From Bacillota bacterium (GTDB lineage Bacteria; Bacillota; Bacilli; Alicyclobacillales; SLC66): a stretch of 64,000 bases of DNA. The stretch is from NCBI GenBank assembly GCA_021846285.1, contig JAJZCB010000001.1, forward strand, positions 1 through 64,000, in the 5' to 3' direction. Shown piece after piece: positions 36,276 through 44,746 of this stretch (the first letter of the stretch is position 1; the number at the start of each line of letters is the position of its first letter). The notes beneath the pieces were generated by a model. The model made no database searches, was not told the DNA's origin, and was given only the letters and a program-made list of their open reading frames with translations. The translations under genes were made by a program, and so were the position numbers.

Positions 36276-37463
36276 TCACAACTTTTCTGCGACCAACGTA
36301 AATGTCTTGGGGATGCCGATGTCATCAATTTTGTGATTCGGTTCTTCATGCAGGAGCACAATACGCAGGCCAGCATGCGCGAACGCAGTCACGATTTCAC
36401 CCAATGTCCATTTGCGGAGGCGGACTTTGTGACTGTCCTGTTCAACATATTTTGCATACGCCACGTCGGTGTCCTCCAACGCGGAGGAAAAATAATTGCC
36501 GGTCACTTTGTGCTTATGCCCCTTTGAAGTGATCAGTTTCGTTGATACCGGATGAAAATCGTGCAGGACGAGCTGTCCGCCGCTCTTGAGAACATCGGAA
36601 ACGATGCGAGCCAGCGGCGCCAAATCGATGAAATAGTGCAGAATTCCCAGTTCCATGACAACAGCATCATAATCTTGTGACCGATGCTCTTGCGGTAGAT
36701 AGAGTACGTCCGCTACGATATAGTTGATGGCGACGCCTGCGGCTTCGGCTAGTTCGCTGGCGTATCGGGCGTTCTCGGAAGATATGTCGACGACGGTCAC
36801 AGAAGCGCCGAGCACCGCCATGGCCACCGCCTTGCTGCCGTGAGAGCCGAGCAGATTGATCACTCGCTGGCCGCGCAATTCACCCAAATAGACACCGAAC
36901 GGCAACAGTCGGCCTTCAGGATCTTTGTGGATGCGTTCCGCGGCCTCACGAGGAGTACCGTAGCGACTCGTCCATGCTGCATAAGCGCTGTGAGTCCAGG
37001 CGACCCTATTTTGCGCATTCATGGAGGACTGCATGCTTTGCAGTCGGACGCCGATCGCGGTTTGCCACGCGTCTGGCAGGGTGTTGTCGGATCTGTAGGC
37101 TTCGATGGAACGTACCCAAAGCGTCTGTTTCTCGAAGGTGATGGCGACACGGTCGGGGTCTGTCACGATGACCGTGTTGAATGCGCAGCGAATGCGGACC
37201 AGCACAGTATGGAAGAGGAACGAAAATTCGGCCTCCCCGCGCCCGCTTTCAATCGCGCCTGGATTGTACTGGCGAAACCTGGCATGCGCCGTCTGAAGCA
37301 GATCCCATTGGATCAAAACGTCAATGGCGTCGACGCAGCTGACATCCACGCCAAGCAGTACAAGGCCTGCACAGCCGTCGATGGTGTAGGGGATTGAATA
37401 TTCATCAAAGTGGTTGGCCAATTGGGCCACAACGGTCAAGAGGGATTGATCCTGGTTGGACAT
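36276..37463 (-). CDS. Two-domain protein: nucleotidyltransferase-like N-terminus, SAM methyltransferase C-terminus
   Basis: A 395-residue protein. Residues 1-150 contain DEYSIPYTIDGCAGLVLLGV followed by CVDAIDVLIQWD, which has the look of a minimal nucleotidyltransferase fold (small GC-G substrate loop and a D-x-D strand). Residues 190-395 are a class I methyltransferase: GQRVINLLGSHGSKAVAMAV, TVVDISSENARYASELA, IVADVLYLP, YDAVVMELGILHYF and a GGQLVLHDFHP strand. The methyltransferase half resembles ubiquinone/menaquinone-type or small-molecule enzymes. The C-terminal assignment is firm, the N-terminal one tentative. ATG 37463 is taken as start; GTG 37472 is possible. It is oriented against rnr, separated from it by 142 bases. 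Confidence 0.7.
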   Translation of the reverse strand: MSNQDQSLLTVVAQLANHFDEYSIPYTIDGCAGLVLLGVDVSCVDAIDVLIQWDLLQTAHARFRQYNPGAIESGRGEAEFSFLFHTVLVRIRCAFNTVIVTDPDRVAITFEKQTLWVRSIEAYRSDNTLPDAWQTAIGVRLQSMQSSMNAQNRVAWTHSAYAAWTSRYGTPREAAERIHKDPEGRLLPFGVYLGELRGQRVINLLGSHGSKAVAMAVLGASVTVVDISSENARYASELAEAAGVAINYIVADVLYLPQEHRSQDYDAVVMELGILHYFIDLAPLARIVSDVLKSGGQLVLHDFHPVSTKLITSKGHKHKVTGNYFSSALEDTDVAYAKYVEQDSHKVRLRKWTLGEIVTAFAHAGLRIVLLHEEPNHKIDDIGIPKTFTLVAEKL

Positions 37464-37679
37464 GCCCTGCACAACTCCGATCTATAATGAACGTGTCAGT
37501 CGCGGGTGTCCGCCTGAGCTATTGATGGCACAACTGTGTTCTCGATATGCTTTTCCATTATAAATGAAGCGGAGAGTCCTCACACGGCTTGGAGGATGCT
37601 GGGTGGTCGCTGTTCCTTTGGGAAGGTTCCGCGGTTAGTGCAGAGGATCGATGAGACAGTCTGATAGGGGTGTATACGT

Positions 37680-38882
37680 GTGCGACGAGTGATGGCTGTG
37701 GGTGAAGCATTGATCGATTTTACCGCACTGGACGTGAATGTACCCGTGGGGGAGGCTACGGCATTTGCGCGCAATCCCGGTGGCGGACCTGCCAATGTGG
37801 CGGTGGCAATCGCTCGCCTGGGCGGTCATGCCGGGATGATCGGCTGCGTGGGCGGGGATCCTTTTGGAGAGTTTCTGCTGCGGACATTGGCTGATTATGG
37901 GGTCGATACCCGACATGCGCGAGCTATACCAGGATACAGTACCACGCTCGCATTCGTGGCGCGACACAAGGGTGAACCGGATTACTTTTTTGTGCGGAAT
38001 CCAGGCGCCGACGTGCTGCTGTCTTCTGAACACGTGGCAAATGCAGACATCGATGGGCAAACCGTGCTGCATTTTGTATCCAATGCGTTGGCAGCGCTCC
38101 CGATCCGGCAGACGTTGCTCGAGTTGATGGCGCGGACAAGGTCTGCCGGGGGATGGCTCAGTTTTGACGTCAATCTGCGTCCTGCTTTCTGGAGCGGACC
38201 AGATGCGCTCGAGCAGGCGAAGCAGTGGTGTGAAGAGGCGCTCGCGCAGGCTGACATTGTGAAGGTGAACCTAGACGAGCTACTGTGGCTCAGTGAGCAG
38301 GGTGATCGGGCGGCGGATGGCCAGGGGCGTCGGGAACCGGGGGAGCATCAGGGCAGTCAGGAACTGGGGGCGCACCAAGGTGCGGACGCGGGTGGCGAGG
38401 ATGTGCGCCGCGAGGGGGCGACGGGCCACGAGGCGGCAACGGGCCACGAGGCGGCAACGGGCCACGAGGCGGCAACGGGCCACGAGGCGGCGACGGACCA
38501 CGATGTAGCAACGGACGCCGAGGTTGCGGCCCTTCGTGCGTTGGCCGATCGAATACCTGGAATTTGCGTATGCACACTTGGAGCACGCGGAGCTATGGTG
38601 TTGCATCGAGAGTGGGGTTCGCCTGTGATGGTTCAGGCGCCGCGTATGCAGGTGGTGGATACGACGGGTGCAGGTGATGCGTTCATCGGCGCGTTATTGT
38701 TTCGCTTAAGTATGGACAGTGCGGATGTAAGGAATTTGCAGAGGCAATCCGCTGATGAGTGGGCTGCGGACCTCTATTTTGCCATCCATGCGTCAGCGAT
38801 CAGTGTGACTCGACAGGGCGCCATGGCGGCCATGCCCACCCTCGCGGAAGTACAGCGGCAGATGGCGGCCAAAGAAGCATAG
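37680..38882 (+). CDS. PfkB-family sugar kinase (fructokinase-like) with repeat insert
   Basis: A 400-residue ribokinase-fold enzyme. The first PfkB signature is NPGGGPANVAVAIARLGG, substrate residues lie in GYSTTLAFV, and the second signature VVDTTGAGDAFIGALLF contains the catalytic Asp. It resembles fructokinases and 2-keto-3-deoxygluconate kinases. Between about residues 205 and 285, after VKVNLDELLWLSEQ, there is an insert absent from the family: an acidic/His-rich stretch with the hexapeptide ATGHEA repeated four times plus two degenerate copies. It lies outside the active-site motifs, so activity may be intact. It starts at GTG 37680; the ribosome site is weak. Confidence 0.85.
   Translation: MRRVMAVGEALIDFTALDVNVPVGEATAFARNPGGGPANVAVAIARLGGHAGMIGCVGGDPFGEFLLRTLADYGVDTRHARAIPGYSTTLAFVARHKGEPDYFFVRNPGADVLLSSEHVANADIDGQTVLHFVSNALAALPIRQTLLELMARTRSAGGWLSFDVNLRPAFWSGPDALEQAKQWCEEALAQADIVKVNLDELLWLSEQGDRAADGQGRREPGEHQGSQELGAHQGADAGGEDVRREGATGHEAATGHEAATGHEAATGHEAATDHDVATDAEVAALRALADRIPGICVCTLGARGAMVLHREWGSPVMVQAPRMQVVDTTGAGDAFIGALLFRLSMDSADVRNLQRQSADEWAADLYFAIHASAISVTRQGAMAAMPTLAEVQRQMAAKEA
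38418..38525 (+). repeat. 18-bp in-frame tandem repeat in the PfkB kinase gene
   Basis: GCAACGGGCCACGAGGCG and close variants start at 38418, 38436, 38454, 38472, 38490 and 38508; the four first copies are almost exact and the last two are degenerate. The repeat encodes (A)TGHEA units. Confidence 0.9.
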
Positions 38883-39008
38883 ATCACGGGTATGGAGGAA
38901 TATAACGGACCATGCCTGTACAGCCGATAAATACCGGCAGATGGCAGGAAGGCGGTATAGCAGGAGGGCCATACCGCGAATCCTAAGTATGAATGGACGT
39001 GGTGAGAA

Positions 39009-40595
39009 TTACCGTACTGCTGGGCCTGCCTCCCGAACATGCTCGGGAACACTGCTGAATTTTTCAAAATTGGCCCGAAATCGCATCGCAAGTTCGCGCG
39101 CAGCCAGATCGTAAGCGGCAGGGTCGCTCCATGTGGCGCGCGGTTGCAGCACATCGTCTGGCACGCCAGTTACAGAGGTTGGTATGGACAGACCGAAGTT
39201 CGGTTCTACGATATACTCGACATGGTCCAGGTCGCCTGACAGCGCTGCTTGCACCATTGTCCGCGTATAGGAGAGCTTCATGCGCGCCCCAGCGCCGTAA
39301 GGACCGCCGGTCCAGCCGGTATTGACCAGATATACAGCCGTATGATGGCGCTCGATTTTTTGTCCGAGCATCCGCGCGTAGGTCATGGGATGAAGGGGAA
39401 GAAATGGTGAGCCAAAGCAAGCCGAGAATGTCGCTTCCGGCGACGTGACTCCGCGTTCGGTGCCAGCTAACTTGCTTGTATAACCCGAGAGAAAGTGGTA
39501 CATCGCCTGTTCGTTCGTCAGTTTGGAGATGGGTGGCAAGACGCCCGATGCATCCGCGGTCAAGAAAACGATGACAGCAGGATGACTGGCCTTGCTTGGC
39601 AACAGCGCATTTGGGATATACTCAATCGGATACGCGGCGCGCGTGTTCTCAGTCAATTCTGCGGACGCGTAGTCGGCCTGGCGAGTGTGCTGGTCAATGG
39701 CAACATTTTCGAGGACAGTTCCAAAGCGAATCGCGCTCCAGATCTGTGGTTCGGCCGCTTCCGTCAAACCGATGCATTTGGCGTAGCACCCACCTTCAAA
39801 GTTGAACACTCCGCCATCATCCCAGCCGTGCTCATCGTCACCGATAAGCTGTCGGGTCGGGTCGGCGGACAGAGTGGTCTTGCCAGTGCCGGAGAGACCG
39901 AAGAACAGTGCCACTTGGTCGCCGTCCGCAGCTTTATTGGCCGAACAGTGCATTGGCAAAATTCCTCGATTTGGCAACAGATAATTGAGGACTGAGAAGA
40001 TCGATTTTTTGATCTCGCCGGCGTATTCGGTTCCTCCGATAAGCACGAGGCGATGACGGAACGACACAAAGATAAATGTTTCGGAGTGCGTATGGTCACG
40101 AACCGGATCTGCTTTTAGAGACGGCAGATCGATAACGGTGAACGCGGGCGTGTGCACGGCCAATTCCTCTTGGCTCGGGCGGATAAACAACTGGTGCGCA
40201 AACAAGTTGTGCCAGGCGTATTCGGTAACTATGCGAATGGGCAACCGCGCATGATCAGAAGCGCAGGCGAACCCGTCGAACACGAATGTCGATGAATTTG
40301 CAATCTTTTCAAGCGCCTGATTGTAGAGGCGAAGGAATACGGCTTCGTCAATCTTTTGATTCACTTGGCTCCAGTGCACACGAGATTCGCTGTCAGAATC
40401 CGCCACGATGTATTTGTCCTTGGGTGAACGACCCGTGAATTTGCCCGTAGTGGCGCACAGCGCACCCTCGTTTGTCAACACTGCTTCGTCGCGTTGCAGG
40501 GCCAACTCCACGAGTTCAGGGGTGGACAGGTTATAATACGTATGGGAAGACCGCAGTGTGGAATCAAGTCGATCGGAAAGCAAAGCATCAATCAT
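39009..40595 (-). CDS. pckA: Phosphoenolpyruvate carboxykinase (ATP)
   Basis: A 528-residue gluconeogenic enzyme that converts oxaloacetate and ATP to phosphoenolpyruvate. Family landmarks are [20 protein letters not shown], the oxaloacetate site [20 protein letters not shown], the kinase-1a loop [14 protein letters not shown], metal site [20 protein letters not shown] and [23 protein letters not shown] 40595 follows AGGAGGG. It is monocistronic, on the strand opposite the trans-translation genes. The intact set of residues makes the call secure. Confidence 0.97.
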   Translation of the reverse strand: MIDALLSDRLDSTLRSSHTYYNLSTPELVELALQRDEAVLTNEGALCATTGKFTGRSPKDKYIVADSDSESRVHWSQVNQKIDEAVFLRLYNQALEKIANSSTFVFDGFACASDHARLPIRIVTEYAWHNLFAHQLFIRPSQEELAVHTPAFTVIDLPSLKADPVRDHTHSETFIFVSFRHRLVLIGGTEYAGEIKKSIFSVLNYLLPNRGILPMHCSANKAADGDQVALFFGLSGTGKTTLSADPTRQLIGDDEHGWDDGGVFNFEGGCYAKCIGLTEAAEPQIWSAIRFGTVLENVAIDQHTRQADYASAELTENTRAAYPIEYIPNALLPSKASHPAVIVFLTADASGVLPPISKLTNEQAMYHFLSGYTSKLAGTERGVTSPEATFSACFGSPFLPLHPMTYARMLGQKIERHHTAVYLVNTGWTGGPYGAGARMKLSYTRTMVQAALSGDLDHVEYIVEPNFGLSIPTSVTGVPDDVLQPRATWSDPAAYDLAARELAMRFRANFEKFSSVPEHVREAGPAVR

Positions 40596-40744
40596 GAAAG
40601 ACCCTCCTGTCCTGTTGGGAGTATTTTGCCCTTATGTGGTGTAATATTCGCTTGATGTCACTTATAGGGTATACGGAAATCGCAAATAATGCAACACAAT
40701 ATCGCCGAACTTCGCAAATGTGACATACTAATTGGAGGTGCGAT

Positions 40745-41425
40745 ATGCGTCAATTCGCGTTAATGAGTGCGACTCCGAATGAGAAGCCCGGCATTGGCGA
40801 CAGGGCCGTCAGTACGGGCGCTGTGTCGGCGATCAGTACGAGTGCAGTGACGCTCAAGGGCAAGGCTAGTGCGTCGGGCAGTAGGACCGCTGGCGGTGCG
40901 TCTGGCAGTAGGACCGCGGGTGGTGCGTCTGGCAGTAAGGCACGTGGAGCGGCTGTCGGGGGCCCGCCTGGCGAAAAGACTGTCGCGCAAAACAAAAAGG
41001 CCACCCATGACTACTTCATTGAAGAAACGTTTCACGCCGGAATCGCACTGACTGGCACTGAGATCAAGTCCATTCGTTCTGGCAAAGCGAATCTCAAGGA
41101 TAGTTATGCCCGAGTTGAGCGCGGAGAAGTCTATTTACATAATTTACATATCAGCCCCTATGAAGCCGGAAACCGATTCAACCACGATCCGTTGCGGGCT
41201 CGCAAGTTGCTCCTGCATCGTTCCGAAATTCGCAAATTGATCGGTGCGACCAAAGAACAGGGGTACTCTCTGGTACCGTTGCGGCTGTATTTGCGAGGCG
41301 GTTTCTGCAAGGTCGAGCTGGCTCTTGCGCGCGGCAAGAAAAATTACGATAAGCGCGATGCCATCGCCAAACGCGATGCGGACCGCGAAATCGCGCGTGC
41401 GTTTCGTGAACGGCAAAAGGGCTGA
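40745..41425 (+). CDS. smpB: SsrA-binding protein SmpB with low-complexity N-terminal extension
   Basis: SmpB binds tmRNA and brings it to stalled ribosomes. The conserved protein starts here only at about residue 80 ([20 protein letters not shown], then [20 protein letters not shown], and near the end [20 protein letters not shown]). Before it lies an Ala/Gly/Ser/Thr-rich extension with 27-bp repeats (GSRTAGGAS). The only good ribosome site (TTGGAGGTG) precedes ATG 40745, and no start codon lies close before the conserved part, so the extension is genuinely translated. Length is 226 residues against a usual ~155. ssrA follows 260 bases downstream, a gap in which I see only its likely promoter. 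Confidence 0.95.
   Translation: MRQFALMSATPNEKPGIGDRAVSTGAVSAISTSAVTLKGKASASGSRTAGGASGSRTAGGASGSKARGAAVGGPPGEKTVAQNKKATHDYFIEETFHAGIALTGTEIKSIRSGKANLKDSYARVERGEVYLHNLHISPYEAGNRFNHDPLRARKLLLHRSEIRKLIGATKEQGYSLVPLRLYLRGGFCKVELALARGKKNYDKRDAIAKRDADREIARAFRERQKG
40871..40948 (+). repeat. 27-bp in-frame repeat in smpB
   Basis: GCGTC-GGCAGTAGGACCGC-GG-GGT starts at 40871, 40898 and, as a partial diverged copy, 40925. It encodes ASGSRTAGG units in the SmpB N-terminal extension. Confidence 0.85.
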
Positions 41426-41685
41426 CAGCGCGGAGCAGCACAGGCGCATCGAATAGACCCGCAGACTTTCGTCTGTCCATCGCCGCGCAAACACGGAGAA
41501 TCAGGAAAAAAACAGCGGTGTCCGGATCAATTGAGGCACAGATGGCACCGACGATTTTGTATGAGGATCGGGATCCGCTCAGCGGTTATCCCGGATATAG
41601 GGCACAGCCGCGCCAGAATCCACCTCTGTTACTCATCGCGAGTCTGTGATATGATAAACGATACGTCAGATCACTGACATCTCAT

Positions 41686-42066
41686 GGGGGCGTTCTGGAT
41701 TCGACGGGGATTGTTCGAGCATGATCGGCGGGTCGTGGGGCTGCGCACACGTTAAAAACGCGGACCTAAACACAAACGCAAAAACCAAACGTAACACCTT
41801 CACAAGCAGCAACCTCGCACTGGCTGCCTAATAGCAGTTGTGCGACGTCGGTACGTCATTCTCCCATGATGACGTAGCGGCGAAAACTTAGTGGGATAGC
41901 CGGGGCAGCCGCCCGTGGTCCACCGGCGAAACAAATTGCGGGCTAGCCGTCTGATGAGCGCGTCGCTGCGCGCGTCTCTCGGTGAACCTCAAATCAGCGA
42001 CTACACCCGTAGATGTGATTGTAGCGAGATCTTCGGACAGGGGTTCGATTCCCCTCGCCTCCACCA
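41686..42066 (+). ncRNA. ssrA: tmRNA (SsrA)
   Basis: About 381 nucleotides. The 5' end GGGGGCGTTCTGGATTCGAC and the 3' tRNA-like part ending GGGGTTCGATTCCCCTCGCC, then TCCACCA, pair as a seven-base acceptor stem (GGGGGCG with CGCCTCC) with encoded CCA. The tag frame runs from about GCA 41778 to TAA 41829 and gives AKTKRNTFTSSNLALAA, ending in the LAA degradation signal. A TATGAT box at 41650-41655 is a possible promoter, with RNase P then trimming the 5' end. It lies directly after smpB, the usual Bacilli order. Confidence 0.96.
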
Positions 42067-42130
42067 ACAAAGCAAAAAACGAACACAGTTTATCTGATGT
42101 TCGGACTGGCGGTAACAATCTGGTTTTAAT

Positions 42131-42178
42131 AAAAGTGGGCTTTCCAAAAGTCATTTCTGGCTGAGCCCATTTTTATTT
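42131..42178 (+). terminator. Rho-independent terminator downstream of ssrA
   Basis: AAAAGTGGGCT (42131-42141) pairs with AGCCCATTTTT (42164-42174) with one G-U pair, followed by a T-rich run. It is the last item before the AT-richer integrated element; the rest of 42067-42378 shows no gene. Confidence 0.75.
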
Positions 42179-42378
42179 TGGGTATTCGGAGTATCGTGTT
42201 AACAGTTGACGAGGATGTTTATTTCGTGATGGTAGCCTGTAATTTCTTCGGTATGCCTTTCCCATCCGGTCGAGGCTCGTGGCAAGCGCAGCAAGGAGAT
42301 TATAGTCTGTGCAACGATATGTTTGTTATATATTAGAACTACTATTCATGGAATAAGAGGAAAAGCGAGGATGATACT

Positions 42379-43179
42379 ATGTTTACAGGGTTTGATTTTC
42401 AAACTAACCAGAAATTCAGAGAGCACAAAATAGAAGCTGAGAAACTTTTTAAGCAGCATAAGGCACAGATTAAGCGGCAACTAGATGAATTCCTACTTCC
42501 AGACGGTAAAAGTTTAAATGGAACAGAAATGCAAGAAAATTGGTTTCCGGGCGTGGATGCTAACATTTTCATTTCGCATTCGCACCAAAATGAAGACTTG
42601 GCCATTGGATTCGCAGGGTATTTAAATCATCACTTTGGCCTAGAGTGTTTTATAGACTCTTGTGTATGGGGATATGCGAATGACCTGTTAAAGGAAATAG
42701 ATAACGAATATTGTAAAAACAAAGGAGAATACACATATGATTATAACTTAAGAAATTATTCCACAAGTCATGTTCATATGATGTTGGCCAATGCGTTAAC
42801 TCAGATGATTGACCAAACGGAATGCATTATATTCCTTAAAACCCCGGAGTCGATATCGACGGCAGACGTTATAAAAAACCAAACTAGGTCACCATGGATA
42901 TATCATGAAATTGCCATGACTCAGTTGGTTAGACGAAAAAGTCGATCTGAACACCGTGATAAAATAATAAAAAAATCATTAAAGATGGCTAAAATATTTA
43001 CTGAAGACAAAGTTCTGAATATTGATTACAAGTTAGACCTAAGTCATCTTCACGAGTTAAATGATGGTGATCTAACCCGATGGGAAGTTGGACGACAGAA
43101 CAACTGTTTCGAATACCTGGATCGGTTGTATAAAATAAAGGGACTCCAGTTTCTTACCGAAAGCTATAAGCAAAGATAA
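42379..43179 (+). CDS. TIR-domain protein, candidate NAD-consuming defence effector or sensor
   Basis: A 266-residue protein. After a helical, charged N-terminus (1-55) comes a TIR fold: strand A with box 1 at NIFISHSHQNEDLAIGFAGY, then GLECFIDSCVWGYANDLLKE, and further on ECIIFLKTPES followed by SPWIYHEIAMTQL, whose Glu is at the position of the catalytic Glu of bacterial TIR NADases. The C-terminal ~60 residues are extra. Bacterial TIR proteins act in anti-phage systems such as Thoeris by making signalling nucleotides or depleting NAD. The next gene, 13 bases on, is a membrane protein. Markedly AT-richer than the core genes, indicating transfer. TIR call good; defence role inferred. Confidence 0.7.
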   Translation: MFTGFDFQTNQKFREHKIEAEKLFKQHKAQIKRQLDEFLLPDGKSLNGTEMQENWFPGVDANIFISHSHQNEDLAIGFAGYLNHHFGLECFIDSCVWGYANDLLKEIDNEYCKNKGEYTYDYNLRNYSTSHVHMMLANALTQMIDQTECIIFLKTPESISTADVIKNQTRSPWIYHEIAMTQLVRRKSRSEHRDKIIKKSLKMAKIFTEDKVLNIDYKLDLSHLHELNDGDLTRWEVGRQNNCFEYLDRLYKIKGLQFLTESYKQR

Positions 43180-43192
43180 GGAGAAACAATAC

Positions 43193-43645
43193 ATGAGGAA
43201 ATTTGCCCAAATCGACGAAAATGCGATTCGATACTTAGAAATGATCCAAGGTGTCATTACACGTATGGGGTCTAACTCGTTTGCATTGAAGGGGTGGACG
43301 GTCACATTAGTGGCCGGGATATTGGCTCTTTCGAGTGCTCTGACAGATAAAACTTACATTTTGATCGCTTTTGTGCCCATCCTAATATTTTGGTTTTTAG
43401 ACACCTATTACTTACAAATGGAAAGGCAGTATCGGGCCTTGTTTAACTACATTCGAAAGTCAGAAAATGCCCAAATTGATTTTGACTTGCGACTGAACAA
43501 AGATGCGGTTTGGATGAAAAATGATGATGCTTTACGATATTGGAATTGCTTTTGGTCACCGTCAGAAAAATGGTTCTATCTACCTATAGGCATCATTGTT
43601 CTGGTCATATTGGTATTGACTGAAGTCATAGTACATATGAAATAA
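43193..43645 (+). CDS. Small three-helix membrane protein paired with the TIR gene
   Basis: A 150-residue protein with membrane segments at about 33-50 (GWTVTLVAGILALSSAL), 55-76 (YILIAFVPILIFWFLDTYYL) and 126-147 (WFYLPIGIIVLVILVLTEVI). The first 30 residues (AIRYLEMIQGVITRMGSNSF) form an amphipathic helix, and a soluble loop of about 45 residues with ERQYRALFNYIR follows helix two. The layout resembles SLATT-like two- to four-helix membrane effectors that Burroughs and Aravind linked to nucleotide-signalling conflict systems; I cannot confirm membership. It starts at ATG 43193 with AAGGAG upstream, in an operon with the TIR gene. Possible membrane-damaging effector. Confidence 0.55.
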   Translation: MRKFAQIDENAIRYLEMIQGVITRMGSNSFALKGWTVTLVAGILALSSALTDKTYILIAFVPILIFWFLDTYYLQMERQYRALFNYIRKSENAQIDFDLRLNKDAVWMKNDDALRYWNCFWSPSEKWFYLPIGIIVLVILVLTEVIVHMK

Positions 43646-43738
43646 AAAAGTGATTGAGAAATATGCGAGACAATGTGGTGTGCATTCTCAATACCAGTCG
43701 ACGGCATAATGTTCAGTGACTTATCCTTTTAATTGACA

Positions 43739-43764
43739 AAGCCGCCCCGTGAATGAGGCGGCTT
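43739..43764. terminator. Hairpin terminator between convergent genes
   Basis: AAGCCGCC (43739-43746) pairs with GGCGGCTT (43757-43764) around ten bases. It can serve the TIR operon on the left strand side and the convergent gene ending at 43782. Confidence 0.75.
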
Positions 43765-43781
43765 ATCTGTAATGTGGTGTT

Positions 43782-44342
43782 TTAATCTTTTAAGTCCTCT
43801 AACGACAGTCCGTGTTCGGCTAGGATTTCGTTGACGGCATCATTTAACTCTTTTATTTGCTGGGGCACGTAATCATGAACTTCCATGGGTATACCACAGA
43901 CAAGTCTCATCTCTCCCTTATCCGGATCATAATCTGGATTGTATGGCGGAGTAGGCGTGGTGGACTTACGAGAAGGAGAGATGCGACGATGTTTCGCTGC
44001 CAGTTGAATACCGTAGACCGTACAAATATCCTCAATTTGTTCATCCGAAAGTGACCCCACAACACCATCTGCTGTAATGGCGACGAAAAAAGCCACGCCG
44101 TAAACATCAGTTGCAGATGATTGCGAGGCACCACCTACCCGAAAATTGAATGGTTCCCCTCTTTCCGCCGCTGTCTTATCGTAGTTCAAAACCACATCAC
44201 CAAGTACTCCATTTCCCGCTTGCGGAGGGAAATACTTGTCGCGATTGAAAATGGCCCTTGTTGTCTCAACACCTTGCGGTACGCGGCGAATATGTGCGAG
44301 TTTTCTCGGTTCCTTTACAAGCATCCGACCTGACCTAGACAT
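43782..44342 (-). CDS. Hypothetical protein
   Basis: A 186-residue protein I do not recognise. It begins MSRSGRMLVKEPRKLAHIRR with GGGAGG just upstream of ATG 44342. The middle has FNFRVGGASQSSATDVYGVA, then FFVAITADGVVGSLSDEQIE, which looks like a compact alpha/beta domain. A Pro/Tyr/Asp-rich linker (TPTPPYNPDYDPDKGE) separates it from a C-terminal helical end (QQIKELNDAVNEILAEHGLS). There is no membrane segment. It lies between the TIR pair and the restriction-modification operon on the opposite strand. The 400 bases before mod hold no further gene I can support. Confidence 0.6.
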   Translation of the reverse strand: MSRSGRMLVKEPRKLAHIRRVPQGVETTRAIFNRDKYFPPQAGNGVLGDVVLNYDKTAAERGEPFNFRVGGASQSSATDVYGVAFFVAITADGVVGSLSDEQIEDICTVYGIQLAAKHRRISPSRKSTTPTPPYNPDYDPDKGEMRLVCGIPMEVHDYVPQQIKELNDAVNEILAEHGLSLEDLKD

Positions 44343-44746
44343 TATTCTTCCTCCCTTTTTCATTTAAAGTGCGCCTTTGCTCACTCATCTAGAACATATC
44401 ATCGCTAGTCGGATGATGTACAGGAAACTCCATAGATGGAGGATGCAAATGGGGGAGTTGACGTCGCTTCTATAGGAGTTGTGTGTTATATTTTGAGGAG
44501 TAGAAAAGTGAATGTCGCTGAACTAAGCAAAAAACTGCGCAGTTTATCGTACTAATAGCTGATCTTTTGTGAGTCAAATGGAAAATTATTTGAACAAATT
44601 CTGAACAATCACAAAATCTAAATCCAATCTTCAATTTCATGACACTCTTGATCCAACACCCACAAAGAGAAACAAATATGGGTTTTTTCGGATTGGGTTT
44701 GCAGAGACGATTTGGTTTAATAACGAGTAATGAAGCGAGGTTGAAC

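Noticed and set aside
40745-40985. SmpB N-terminal extension as a mis-annotated start
   Set aside because: The only good ribosome site precedes ATG 40745 and no usable start codon lies next to the conserved core, so the extension is probably translated.
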